A stretch of DNA of 64,000 bases from Anaerolineae bacterium (lineage in GTDB: Bacteria; Chloroflexota; Anaerolineae; 4572-78; J111), in assembly GCA_023151115.1 (NCBI GenBank), contig JAKLJP010000010.1, forward strand, positions 1-64,000, in the 5' to 3' direction. The notes beneath the pieces are model-generated. The model saw only the letters and a list, made by a program, of their open reading frames with translations, was not told the DNA's origin and made no database searches. Positions 9,315-17,924 of this stretch are shown piece after piece. The stretch's first letter is position 1. Each line of letters opens with the position of its first letter. Made by a program: the position numbers and the translations under genes.

Positions 9315-10874
9315 ATGGCTGCCACCTACAACTGGCCCAATATCCGGGCCTTGCTAATTGCCGGGTTCAGCGAAGATGAACTGCGCCAATTTTGCTTCGA
9401 CACGCCCGAATTCAAGCCCCTTTATCCCCAACTGGCTCGCTCGAGCAGCGCGGCTGATATTGCCGATCAACTCATTGAATATGCCGACCAGAAGTTAAAA
9501 ACTGAACTTCTCCTGGTCTGGGCCGCAGAAAAAAATTTGGCCCGGTTTGAAGAACATCAGCCGTATCAATCCAATGTTAACCCTGCCCTACTCCCTTCAG
9601 GCATAGGCGGCGGGGAAATCCAGCAATTTGTGGCTGAACTGGCACAAGTCAGGGTGACGGAGCGAATGGGTGGAGCTGCGGCGGTAGCCTTGCCTTCCCT
9701 TGAGCCTATTCCCTCTCCTTTTGACTGGCTCCACTCAATCCAGATCCGTATCTTGTTGTCAGTCGTAGGGGTGGGGTTGGTGATGGGGGTAATCTGGCGT
9801 GGTCTCGACCTGCCATCCCCCCTTAACTTCCTCCCCGGAGTGAAACCCGCCCAGAGTCAAATTGTCTCAGCGGTTGACTGTGCTGAGTTGCCGGCTCTGA
9901 CGACTGATTACAAGAATAAGGTTAGTGACCTGCTGGCAGAGGCAGAAATAACCGCGACAGTGCAACTGGAAAATAACTCTGGCAATGATACGGTGATGGT
10001 TAGAGAAGATGATACAGGTGTGCTGATCCAGATTAAATGTCAGGATATGGGTATAACCTATTATCTGACCTTGCCTGAGCGGGAAATTACTGTTGAGGGA
10101 GGGCTGGCCGAACTGGAAACTCTCAGTCTGACCTGGTTTCAAAATAATGTGGATACGCCGGCGAAATTAACGGCGGCGGCAATAGCCTATTATTCTAACA
10201 ATGTAGAACAGGCTGCCGCCTGGCTTTTTGAAACTTCATCCAGGTGGGGAGAGAGCAGCCCCTTAGACCAGGCCGGCTGGGAATTTTTGCTGGGCAATGC
10301 CTGGCTACAACACCCAGAGCCTTCCGCGGCTGAACGCGCCCCGGAACCGTACCAGAAGGCCCTGAGCCAGGTCACGAGGGCCGGTGGTAGTCAATCCGAT
10401 TTAACGGCTAAATCACATTACAATTTGGGGCAGGCTTACCTGAGCATTAAAAAGTATGAGACAGCCGTGACGGAATTTACGTCGGCTCTCGAAGCCGACC
10501 CCGGTTATATTTGGGCCAGGGTGAGTCGCAGTCGGGCCTACGCCTCGATCAATCGCCTGGACGAAGCGCATCAAGACTGTGATGAGATAATTTTAGCCCA
10601 AAGCAAATCCGCGCCCGGTTATGCCTGTCGGGCCCGGGTTTATATTGCCGAAGAGTCCTGGTCCAAAGCCCTGGAGGCAATTGGTCAGGCTATTGCCCAG
10701 GACTTGAATTATGCGCCGGCCTACTTTTACGCCGGTTACAGCTATTGCAGCCAACACGATACTGAGGCGGCGATTCGCTCGTTTGAGCAAGCGGTGGTTT
10801 CAGCCACAGAAGCGAGGTTCTTGTATCTGGCTGAAAATTGGCTTAAGCTTAGTAAAAGCGGAAATTGTGAATAA
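9315..10874 (+). CDS. TPR protein with a possible N-terminal effector-associated domain and one membrane helix
   Basis: Residues about 5-80 (NWPNIRALLIAGFSEDEL and following) are a small helical domain resembling effector-associated (death-like adaptor) domains of bacterial conflict systems. A single transmembrane helix lies at about 150-172. The C-terminal 180 residues are TPR repeats (SHYNLGQAYLSIKKYETAVT and later units). The middle region has no recognised domain. ATG 9315 has GGGAG 7 bp upstream and is preferred over the TTG at 9297. The pattern suggests an adaptor that recruits a partner carrying a matching domain; I do not see that partner in the window. The TPR part is firm, the EAD call tentative. 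Confidence 0.6.
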   Translation: MAATYNWPNIRALLIAGFSEDELRQFCFDTPEFKPLYPQLARSSSAADIADQLIEYADQKLKTELLLVWAAEKNLARFEEHQPYQSNVNPALLPSGIGGGEIQQFVAELAQVRVTERMGGAAAVALPSLEPIPSPFDWLHSIQIRILLSVVGVGLVMGVIWRGLDLPSPLNFLPGVKPAQSQIVSAVDCAELPALTTDYKNKVSDLLAEAEITATVQLENNSGNDTVMVREDDTGVLIQIKCQDMGITYYLTLPEREITVEGGLAELETLSLTWFQNNVDTPAKLTAAAIAYYSNNVEQAAAWLFETSSRWGESSPLDQAGWEFLLGNAWLQHPEPSAAERAPEPYQKALSQVTRAGGSQSDLTAKSHYNLGQAYLSIKKYETAVTEFTSALEADPGYIWARVSRSRAYASINRLDEAHQDCDEIILAQSKSAPGYACRARVYIAEESWSKALEAIGQAIAQDLNYAPAYFYAGYSYCSQHDTEAAIRSFEQAVVSATEARFLYLAENWLKLSKSGNCE

Positions 10875-10907
10875 AAATCTCCTGGGCCGTAGAAACAACT
10901 TATATCC

Positions 10908-12503
10908 TTAAAAGTCACAATACCTGCACCACCAATCCTCACGCGCTGAAAATTCGCTTTCACGCAGGCGTTTGGCAATGGCCTTTTCATTTTTCATTCC
11001 GCCTTCTCTAAGGTTGGTGACTCGCTGCCTGAGCAGTTCATTAAGCCCCCCTTGAGGCCAGGCTGTATCTTCACAATAAAGATTGGCCGCTGCATCATTA
11101 TCTATTTTTTGCCCCCACACAAACTCCCTGATTTTATCTAACCGCTGCTTGCGCCCTTTCCCTTTTAACCTGGAATTAGTGGTAACTTGTTCCCAGGCAT
11201 ACCAGGCCACCGCAATAGATAATGCCCCGGAAGACAATTTCTCTCTGTTCGCAGGTTCGTTGCTGCTTAAGGTCTCTACAAGCTGCATTACTTGAGTGTG
11301 GAGATCCGGGGTGTAATATTGTACGGTCCCACTGCTTAGAAAAATTTCAACCACTGCTTTAACCACACCAGGGATTAAAGATAGATAATCTCTAATCAAT
11401 GTCTCGCTTATAACCTGGTCAAGCCAGTAATCCAGGTCGTTATCGGGCGTCAACCGGGTTAAAAAATCAAGCCATTGCTGGAGAATTTCTGTGGCGTTAA
11501 AGATATCCGGCCCTTCCGGTAAAGACGAAGCAAGGCCAAAAATCTCTTGCCATCCCGATAGACCCGTTTCAGAGTAGCCTTCTGGTGGGGCAGCGGAAGC
11601 ATTAGAGGATAGGGAGAAATTCTCTAATTCTCTCAAGGCCCAGAGCTGAATTAAGGGGCGTAATAAAGGCAGGGCATGATCATGGTCATTTTCAAGTAAG
11701 TTTTCTTGAGAAATATTTGAACTCAGCCAGGCTACAAACGAGCGCACAAAGGCCGGGCCGAGGATCAACACCCCAAAAATATCAGCAAATACCTCTTCTA
11801 ACCATTCATTCCACCGGGATAATTGATCATGTCCCAGAGCCTTATCCTGGTTCAGTATTTCCAGGGCCTGGTGAGCCAGACTGCCCGGTAATAGAGTTTT
11901 TAAATCCGAATGATCCCATACATAATGCCCAACCTCATGCCCAATCCCTATCCACAACCAGGGATCTCGACGGTTAGCCAGCGGTATCATTACGGTAGGC
12001 ACACGCGGATAAATAGCCTCATATACCTTACTGGCGTACCGGATAGACAGATCGAATGTCATCCCGAAAGTTGTCAAACAACTAACCGGTGAGCCGGCTC
12101 GATTAAGGCAATCATTCGCCATTGCATCGGCAACTTTGAGCTGGAGGGCGAGGTGAGTGGGGGACTCGGGGCAACGTTGCTCCACCAGAGGATATAGATT
12201 CATCCATTCCCGTCGAATTTTTTGAAGCGTCTCTTGCTGATCGCTCTGGCGAGAATTAAAATCGCCATGTTGGACTTTGCCCCGCGTCGCTTGCTGCTCG
12301 CTCTGGTGAGCGTTAAAATTGTCGCGACTGAGTTGAGCAAACCTGATCAGGGTCTCAGCCAATGGCTCCAGGTCTGCACGACTTTCTTCCTTTACTAACT
12401 TTTCTATCCGGCTGTGGACAATACAGAACTCCTCTAACAAAGCTTCGAATTGAGCCTCCAATCTCGCTTTGCTAATCTCTTCAACTTGAAGTAGACTTGT
12501 CAT
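10908..12503 (-). CDS. Putative zinc metallopeptidase (HExxH), family not recognised
   Basis: The motif HEVGH at residues 189-193, followed by EEVFAD at about 236-241, gives two His and a downstream Glu as expected for a gluzincin-type site. No signal peptide or membrane helix is evident, so it is probably cytoplasmic. The first 100 residues are helical and contain two near-repeats, NAHQSEQQATRGKVQHG and NSRQSDQQETLQKI. The gene is convergent with the EAD/TPR gene with 33 bp between them. The zinc site is seen directly; substrate and role are unknown. Confidence 0.6.
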   Translation of the reverse strand: MTSLLQVEEISKARLEAQFEALLEEFCIVHSRIEKLVKEESRADLEPLAETLIRFAQLSRDNFNAHQSEQQATRGKVQHGDFNSRQSDQQETLQKIRREWMNLYPLVEQRCPESPTHLALQLKVADAMANDCLNRAGSPVSCLTTFGMTFDLSIRYASKVYEAIYPRVPTVMIPLANRRDPWLWIGIGHEVGHYVWDHSDLKTLLPGSLAHQALEILNQDKALGHDQLSRWNEWLEEVFADIFGVLILGPAFVRSFVAWLSSNISQENLLENDHDHALPLLRPLIQLWALRELENFSLSSNASAAPPEGYSETGLSGWQEIFGLASSLPEGPDIFNATEILQQWLDFLTRLTPDNDLDYWLDQVISETLIRDYLSLIPGVVKAVVEIFLSSGTVQYYTPDLHTQVMQLVETLSSNEPANREKLSSGALSIAVAWYAWEQVTTNSRLKGKGRKQRLDKIREFVWGQKIDNDAAANLYCEDTAWPQGGLNELLRQRVTNLREGGMKNEKAIAKRLRESEFSAREDWWCRYCDF

Positions 12504-12651
12504 AGTAACCTCCTTATTACAGATGACCTATTATTAACTTGCCAAATCTGGGGGTGAGACGGTGGTGCAGCTCTATCATGTCCAGTATACCACAAAAAAA
12601 CATTCGAAACATTGCAATTTTCATTCGTTAACTTGCAAATCAAGCCGTGAG

Positions 12652-12900
12652 TCACTCAACCCCATAATCCGCCACGATGACGCGTACCGGCAGGCCGTCA
12701 ATTTCTGAGGGCAAGGCCAGTTTTTGTTTGGCGCTGGGCCGCCGGACGTGAACCCGCAAGACGATTTGCTGCGGCGTTGCTTTATTTTCCAGATCGTAGC
12801 CAATATCAATCAGGCTGACGTCGGGATGATCCGGAAATTGAGCGATTAACTTATCGCGGGCCTGATAGGCCCTGGGCCAGAATGGATCGGGGGCAGTCAT
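12652..12900 (-). CDS. 82-residue stand-alone copy of the adjacent protease N-domain
   Basis: The sequence (HPDVSLIDIGYDL ... LRVHVRR ... GLPVRVIVADY) matches the first 95 residues of the neighbouring trypsin-like protein (DPNVSLIDLGWRI ... VRVHVRQ ... GFPVDVPQANY). It therefore corresponds to the protease N-domain without the protease. ATG 12900 has an AGAGG ribosome-binding site, and an upstream extension to 12996 runs into a hairpin repeat. Similar free propeptide-like proteins can act as inhibitors or chaperones; that role is inferred here. Confidence 0.7.
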   Translation of the reverse strand: MTAPDPFWPRAYQARDKLIAQFPDHPDVSLIDIGYDLENKATPQQIVLRVHVRRPSAKQKLALPSEIDGLPVRVIVADYGVE

Positions 12901-12945
12901 AAGACCTCTCTTCATAGACAGTTCAAGTTTAAATAAACCAAAACA

Positions 12946-12988
12946 TGTTGCGTCTTGCGTAATACAACGGAATACGCAAGACGCAACA
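12946..12988. repeat. Heptamer inverted repeat (TTGCGTM family)
   Basis: Two TTGCGTM heptamers are followed after 11 bp by their reverse complement, giving a 16-bp perfect stem between the protease gene and its small paralogue. A relative lies at 14050-14086. Confidence 0.8.
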
Positions 12989-13028
12989 CGCAGCACGAGT
13001 ATTGAAGCATTATTTTTTTGGAACTCCC

Positions 13029-14018
13029 TTAAGTTACTAAATCAACCTTCAGCGCGTCCAAAACGGGTTGCATTTCCAGGGCCAGGGCGTATTCGGGGAC
13101 ATCGCTGCCGATAAAGTGCAGTCCTACGGCCTGGCGAGTGTTGGCTTCAAGCCACAGCGAGCCGGAGTCGCCGGGGCTGCTCACCGGCCCTCCTTCGGCT
13201 GTTTGGGCAATGTGGACGATGTGCCGGATGACCTGTTGCATCCCATCGTAATAGCGCACCCGGTAGCCCCCCACCCCGGTAATCACCCCGCTGGTGACTT
13301 CGCTGCCTCGGCCCGACTTGCTGACCCGCAGTCCCAGTTCAGGGGTTTTGGCCCCGGTGACCGGGCCTAGCCCTAGTTGCTCGTTGCTCAAGGGCCGCAG
13401 GCCGGTGGTGGCCGCCACCGCCGCGTCGAGATGCCGGTCAACCGCGTGGCGCGTCAGCCGGGCGATAGGCTCTTGCAGCCGCCGGCCGTTGATTTGATGC
13501 GGTTGATAGATGGGCAGGTCAGGCGGAGCAGACCAGGCTGCGGCCAAGACATGCCAGTTGCTTAAAATCATCTCCCGGCCGGTTTGCCGGTCGGCCACCT
13601 TTCCCCCCAATGTGCCGTAGAGCGACCTCAAGGGGTTAAAGATGGTAATTCCGCCGACTAACGGATTAAAAACCTGATCACGGGGGTTAGCGGGCGGGAC
13701 GGTCGCCGGGGCGGGCCAGGTAATGGGCCACAACTGCATTTTGTAATTGGCTTGCGGGACATCTACCGGAAAACCAATCCGCCGGGCATCAAAGACCCGC
13801 TCCGGGTGGCGGCTGGCAAAAGCCTTAAAATCCGGCCCGCGCAGCTTTTGGCGCACATGGACTCGCACACACAGTTCAGGCTCAATGGTTTGCCCCTGCC
13901 GGTCGAGAATGCGCCAGCCCAGGTCAATCAGTGACACATTGGGGTCAAACAGATGCCACAAAACGGCCCGCTGCAAACTGCGTTGGGCTGCTTGTAAAAG
14001 GTTGGGATCTATGTTCAT
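13029..14018 (-). CDS. Trypsin-like serine protease (S1 fold) with N-terminal domain
   Basis: Residues 1-100 form a domain also present as the separate 82-residue protein downstream. The protease part (about 120-329) has His in SNWHVL (H156), a candidate Asp in RHLDAA (D198) and Ser in PGDSGS (S285), so the triad looks complete. There is no signal peptide, unusual for a protease, which points to cytoplasmic action or a proenzyme. A GGAGG ribosome-binding site precedes ATG 14018. Trypsin-like proteases of this kind recur in Chloroflexota and conflict-type loci; the substrate is unknown. Confidence 0.8.
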   Translation of the reverse strand: MNIDPNLLQAAQRSLQRAVLWHLFDPNVSLIDLGWRILDRQGQTIEPELCVRVHVRQKLRGPDFKAFASRHPERVFDARRIGFPVDVPQANYKMQLWPITWPAPATVPPANPRDQVFNPLVGGITIFNPLRSLYGTLGGKVADRQTGREMILSNWHVLAAAWSAPPDLPIYQPHQINGRRLQEPIARLTRHAVDRHLDAAVAATTGLRPLSNEQLGLGPVTGAKTPELGLRVSKSGRGSEVTSGVITGVGGYRVRYYDGMQQVIRHIVHIAQTAEGGPVSSPGDSGSLWLEANTRQAVGLHFIGSDVPEYALALEMQPVLDALKVDLVT

Positions 14019-14049
14019 TGGTTGATCCTCCGATCTAAATCAGTCAAAA

Positions 14050-14086
14050 CGTGTTGCGTCTTCCGTTTATGTTACGCAAGACGCAA
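14050..14086. repeat. Heptamer inverted repeat related to 12946-12988
   Basis: GTTGCGTCTTCCGT is followed by ACGCAAGACGCAA. It is an imperfect copy of the hairpin on the other side of the protease gene, so the protease gene is bracketed by the two. Confidence 0.7.
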
Positions 14087-14151
14087 GACGGGTTGAATAT
14101 CAATTTTCTTGGAAGTACCCTAACCTGGACGAGCCACCTATGGCCAAAAAG

Positions 14152-14250
14152 GAACACAGACGCGAAGCGCGCAGAGACTCCACAGAGGCACACAGAGAGT
14201 TCTAAAAATTCCTCTGAGAAACTCTGTGACTTCTCCGTGCCTCTCTGTGT
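14152..14250. repeat. CACAGAG-type inverted repeat
   Basis: The left arm has several CACAGAG/GCAGAG units and the right arm CTCTGTGACTTCTCCGTGCC then CTCTCTGTGT. The arms can pair imperfectly over about 30 bp. A similar element is at 45354-45402. Confidence 0.6.
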
Positions 14251-14305
14251 AACAACTTCTTGCTGATTGTACAAGAATCTGACTCGTAAGGTATTAATGA
14301 GCACC

Positions 14306-14342
14306 AACCCTGACGGTGGTGTGAGGGGATACCGTCAGGGTT
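14306..14342 (-). terminator. Terminator-like hairpin downstream of the 264-residue hypothetical gene
   Basis: A 12-bp perfect stem AACCCTGACGGT/ACCGTCAGGGTT with a 13-nt loop lies 47 bp beyond the stop codon. A T-run is weak, so a role in RNA stability is also possible. Confidence 0.6.
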
Positions 14343-14388
14343 AGTGTTTAGGTTAGATCAACGTAGCGGCAGCAGGCTTTAGTTGCGG

Positions 14389-15183
14389 TTAGACATACAC
14401 CGCAAACCGGGCCGGAATGTCGTGCTGGAACTGCGGCCCCACTCCGGGCAAGCCCAGGAAAGGCGGCTCGAAGTCGGGGTCGAAAACCCAGGTTGAATAT
14501 CCGGCAAACGGAGGCAAGCCAACCCCAGGACCCAGGATGTCCACCACCATGTTCATCTCGTACAGGGTGGGCCGGCCATCTACCGGGGCCGGGAAGCTGA
14601 TCGGGATGAAGAACGAGTTAATGTTCCCCGGCCCAAAGACGCCGGCCAGGCCGCCTGGCGGAAAATCGGGGCCATTGACCACATGGGTCAGGTTGATGGT
14701 TTCCAGCCAGATGCTGAAGTTGAAGGGGGCCATGATCTGAGCCGCCGAGGGGTTTGGCCCGCCGGGCAGAGGGGCGGGGTTGCGCCACAGGACAGCGATC
14801 ATGAAGGCCGGCTCACCGGCGCGGATGATCTTGCTGGGCAGGAAGGGGCCAAGCGGGGCCACCGGCTGGAACGGCCCGGCCAGGAGCAGGTTCCACCATT
14901 GGTAGGGCGCGGGGTGGAAGGTGATCGGCCCGGCCGCTTCCAACTGCTCACCCTGGCTGGCCGCCATGAGCCGCTGCGCATACTGCTTGCTCTGTTCCTG
15001 GAGTTTGGCTTCCCAGGCGGTGATGATGGTCTGAGCCTGCTGCTGCACCTCATCCGAGGTGTAGAGGACGGCAGCGGTGTTGGCCGCCGCCGCTATCTGG
15101 GCCACAGCAGTGCTCTTCACCTTCGGGGCGACCTTGACGGCCTGCTCTTCATAGCCATTTTTGACTTCGACGGGAGTAGACAT
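14389..15183 (-). CDS. Hypothetical protein, 264 residues
   Basis: I do not recognise the family. The first 30 residues are Lys/Glu-rich, residues 30-80 are Ala/Gln-rich and helical with coiled-coil character, and the rest is rich in Pro, Gly and aromatic residues, suggesting a beta-sandwich (LWRNPAPLPGGPN, FFIPISFPAPVDGRP). There is no signal peptide or membrane helix. An AAGGA ribosome-binding site precedes ATG 15183. It is flanked by a protease gene and a SARP regulator gene transcribed the same way, each separated by more than 100 bp. Confidence 0.7.
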   Translation of the reverse strand: MSTPVEVKNGYEEQAVKVAPKVKSTAVAQIAAAANTAAVLYTSDEVQQQAQTIITAWEAKLQEQSKQYAQRLMAASQGEQLEAAGPITFHPAPYQWWNLLLAGPFQPVAPLGPFLPSKIIRAGEPAFMIAVLWRNPAPLPGGPNPSAAQIMAPFNFSIWLETINLTHVVNGPDFPPGGLAGVFGPGNINSFFIPISFPAPVDGRPTLYEMNMVVDILGPGVGLPPFAGYSTWVFDPDFEPPFLGLPGVGPQFQHDIPARFAVYV

Positions 15184-15306
15184 GTTACGTTTTCCTTTCT
15201 CTCTAAAAATTGATTTTATGGACCAGCCACACTATCGGCGCGCTCAACGGTGTGGGAGGTTGACCTGAATATACGGGACATCGCTCAATTGAAACTCAAG
15301 TTTCAC

Positions 15307-16383
15307 TCAATTGGTGTCCAAATTCAAAACTTCCTGCCCAATGATTTTTTGATAGAGGACCTGGGTGGCCGGGGAGGGCAGCATATCCAATTCCGCTTTG
15401 AGGGTTTGCGCGCAGAGTTGGTATTGGCGCACAGCCAGGCTGCGTAACCCTTGCAGCGAATAACAACGCATCAGGCGGCAGTGAGCCTGTTCGTGGCAAT
15501 TATCTCGCGCCAGAATCCGCTGGGAAAGACTGATGGCTGCCTCGATCTCGCCATAGCGCAGGCAATGTTCGCTCAAGCGGTCGGCCAGGTTTAAATAAGT
15601 GACCCGCGCATGCTCACGGGGCAAACTGGCCCAATCTTCATACAAGTCATCTTCCAGAAAATCACCCCGGTATAAAGCTTCAGCATGGCGGAAGGCGGCC
15701 ATGGCCTCGGCCAGGCGCCCTTGCGCTTCAAGGCGCTGGCCGGCCTGAGCGTACTTTTCAAATTCTACCCAATCTATCCAGACCTTGAGCGCCGGATTGA
15801 GCAAATAGCTATCCTGCTCAAATTGGATCGGCTGGAGGCAGGGCTGGCTCTGCTTTAAGGTTTGCCGCAGACTGTAGACAGCCTGGTGAAGATTGCGCCG
15901 GGCAGCGTCGGCGTCGGCCTCGGGCCACAACGTATCCATCAAGATGTCTCTAACAACCGGCCCTCCGCGCTGGGCGCTGAGGTATTTGAGGATGGATTGG
16001 GCCTTTAAACTGGGCCAATTGGTCACTAATTGGCCGTTTTGATAGACTCGAAACGTCCCCAGGCAGTAGATAACCAACTCGGCTGAGTTTGGCCCAACCA
16101 CAACCGGCTCAGGCGGGAAGATGAAGGGAGTAACCCCGGCATTGATCCAGGGTAGTTCGACTCTGTTAGCCTGGGGCTGGCTGTAGACCAGGCACATGGA
16201 ACGGGTCATCGCCAGCATTTGGGCCAGGGGCGTGTTGCCAAGCTGCTCGCTGGTAAGCTGAGCCTGGCCCAACAGTTCGGCCATTTGCTGATACTGAAGC
16301 GTATGACATAACTCAGCCGCTACAACCCACTTTTCTGGGGCTTGGGCTGATCCGGTTAAGCTCAAATCTTCGGCAAGCTTCAT
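15307..16383 (-). CDS. SARP/BTAD-type transcriptional activator
   Basis: A winged-helix DNA-binding domain (about 115-200, CLGTFRVYQNGQLVTNW and DILMDTLWPEADADAARRNL) is followed by a bacterial transcriptional activation domain of TPR-like helices (about 205-350, WVDWVEFE-like segment, AHCRLMRCYSLQG, RQYQLCAQTLKAEL). This is the AfsR/SARP architecture, common as a pathway regulator in Actinobacteria and Chloroflexota. The first 110 residues resemble no sensor I recognise. GGAG lies 8 bp before ATG 16383. Its target may be the divergent ATPase gene or the protein genes downstream; neither is shown. Confidence 0.85.
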   Translation of the reverse strand: MKLAEDLSLTGSAQAPEKWVVAAELCHTLQYQQMAELLGQAQLTSEQLGNTPLAQMLAMTRSMCLVYSQPQANRVELPWINAGVTPFIFPPEPVVVGPNSAELVIYCLGTFRVYQNGQLVTNWPSLKAQSILKYLSAQRGGPVVRDILMDTLWPEADADAARRNLHQAVYSLRQTLKQSQPCLQPIQFEQDSYLLNPALKVWIDWVEFEKYAQAGQRLEAQGRLAEAMAAFRHAEALYRGDFLEDDLYEDWASLPREHARVTYLNLADRLSEHCLRYGEIEAAISLSQRILARDNCHEQAHCRLMRCYSLQGLRSLAVRQYQLCAQTLKAELDMLPSPATQVLYQKIIGQEVLNLDTN

Positions 16384-16632
16384 TGTCTTATCTCCTTATC
16401 TTCTGACTAATTTTTTTACAAATCAGAAATTGACAAGCGCCTATCAGCTTGAACCCGGAAGTACCCCCTTCACAGAATGGGAGAAGTGAAGTATAATGTT
16501 AAGATGTTGGTTGGGTTTTAGGTGGAATACCCAGGCAAACTTCCTCGACCTGTTGTCAGTACAACTCTTATCACCAATGCCATCTTAGTGGAAAACGACT
16601 CCGAAGTGGGGGTGGGACCGTTCCGAGTAGAC

Positions 16633-16646
16633 TCCGAATTTTCGGA
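16633..16646. promoter_or_regulatory. Palindrome overlapping the leader of the STAND ATPase gene
   Basis: TCCGAA TT TTCGGA sits about 12 bp before the ATG, and a direct repeat of GACTCCGAA occurs 33 bp further upstream. It could be an operator for the divergent SARP or for the ATPase's own N-terminal domain. Confidence 0.4.
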
Positions 16647-16657
16647 TAGGGGTGAGT

Positions 16658-17857
16658 ATGCCCAAGTCTGCCCAAAAATTTGCCCAGTTGCTCACCGAAG
16701 GGGTGCATCGCATCCGCCTGCGTGAAGCTAAAACTATTCAGATTGTGCAGGATGAGTTGGGCTATGCCCTGGGGCGCGAGGGCGAGTCGGCCATTGAGTA
16801 TTGGCGCAAGGGCCATTTGCCGCCCTATCTGGCCGATGTGGAAAAATTAGCGCGGATTATGGTTGAGCGCGGCCGCCTGGAGCGAGAGTGGCTGGAACAG
16901 TTTTTAAGCAGCGCCGGCCACCCCGCACCCGAAGCGCTCTGCGAGGAGTTATTTCCGCTGGGACGGGGGAACCCTCGTCCGGTTCTGACCGACGACAGGC
17001 CGCTGCTGGCCGAGTTCAACCCCTTTGTGGTTGGCCCGCCGATCATGCATCCCCGTCATTTTTTTGGCCGCGATTATGAATTGAAGCGTATCTTTGGCTT
17101 GTGGAGACGCTTTCCATTGCAGAATGTGGCGATTATCGGCTTGAGACGCAGCGGCAAAACCTCGCTGCTGCACTACTTGCAAAAAATTACCACCATACCG
17201 CCGGATCAACTGCGGCCTGGGCAGTTCCGCGACTGGCTGCCGCAGCCGGAGCGTTACCGCTGGATTTTTGTGGATTTTCAGGATGCCCGCATGGGCCGCC
17301 GGGAAAGTTTGCTGCGCTATCTGTTGGCCGGCCTCAATTTACCTGTTCCAGAGCCGTGCAATTTGGAGCGTTTTATGGATGTGGTCAGCCAGCGCCTGCG
17401 CCAACCGGCCATCATCCTGCTGGATGAAATTAGCGCGGCTCTGGCTTCGCCGGAATTAGATGAGCAATTTTGGGGAAGTTTGCGTTCGCTGGGCAGCAAT
17501 TTGACTGGGGGCAATCTGGCCTTTTTGTTGACGGCTCACCAGGCCCCGGCCGAACTGGCCGAAGCCCAGGGTAAGTCGTCTCCCTTTTTCAATATCTTTG
17601 GGCACAGCTTTATTTTGGGGCCGCTCAAAGAAACGGAAGCCCGCGAGTTGATTGCCAGCTCGCCCCAGCCTTTCACTCCGGCGGAGGTCGAGTGGATTTT
17701 GGGGCAAAGTAAAAATTGGCCTTGCCTGCTGCAAGCCCTCTGCCACGCCCGCCTGACCGCTTTGGAATACGGTGAGATGAGTGATGCCTGGCAGCAAGAG
17801 GGCTTGCAGCAAATTGCGGCGTACAGCTATCTGTTAAGGAATGAAATTGGAGATTAG
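16658..17857 (+). CDS. STAND/AAA ATPase with N-terminal HTH-like domain
   Basis: Residues about 1-75 are helical (KFAQLLTEGVHRIRLREAKT, AIEYWRKGHLPPY) and look like an XRE-related or plug domain often found before STAND ATPases. The P-loop is GLRRSGKTSLL (about 161-171) and Walker B is IILLDEIS (about 250-257). HFFGRDYEL before the P-loop is the FGR signature of this ATPase group. ATG 16658 is preferred over GTG 16652 because of the AGGGGT just upstream. The stop codon lies inside a heptamer repeat. Likely a regulatory or conflict-type switch ATPase. Confidence 0.75.
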   Translation: MPKSAQKFAQLLTEGVHRIRLREAKTIQIVQDELGYALGREGESAIEYWRKGHLPPYLADVEKLARIMVERGRLEREWLEQFLSSAGHPAPEALCEELFPLGRGNPRPVLTDDRPLLAEFNPFVVGPPIMHPRHFFGRDYELKRIFGLWRRFPLQNVAIIGLRRSGKTSLLHYLQKITTIPPDQLRPGQFRDWLPQPERYRWIFVDFQDARMGRRESLLRYLLAGLNLPVPEPCNLERFMDVVSQRLRQPAIILLDEISAALASPELDEQFWGSLRSLGSNLTGGNLAFLLTAHQAPAELAEAQGKSSPFFNIFGHSFILGPLKETEARELIASSPQPFTPAEVEWILGQSKNWPCLLQALCHARLTALEYGEMSDAWQQEGLQQIAAYSYLLRNEIGD

Positions 17858-17887
17858 AGATTGGAGATTGAATCTCCAATCTCCAAC
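17845..17887. repeat. Heptamer inverted repeat (ATTRGAG family) containing a stop codon
   Basis: ATTGGAG-ATTAGAG-ATTGGAG is followed by AATCTCCAATCTCCAAC. The TAG stop codon of the ATPase gene is formed by the second heptamer, so the repeat has replaced or created the end of the gene. Confidence 0.85.
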
Positions 17888-17924
17888 TCCCCGGTGAATT
17901 GGGGAAGTTATTTAACCTGCGATC

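Larger units (their letters stand above)
14019..14388. other. Gene-free stretch, 370 bp
   Basis: It contains a heptamer-type inverted repeat (14050-14086), a second CACAGAG-type inverted repeat (14152-14250) and a strong terminator (14306-14342). I see no open frame with coding character. Confidence 0.6.
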
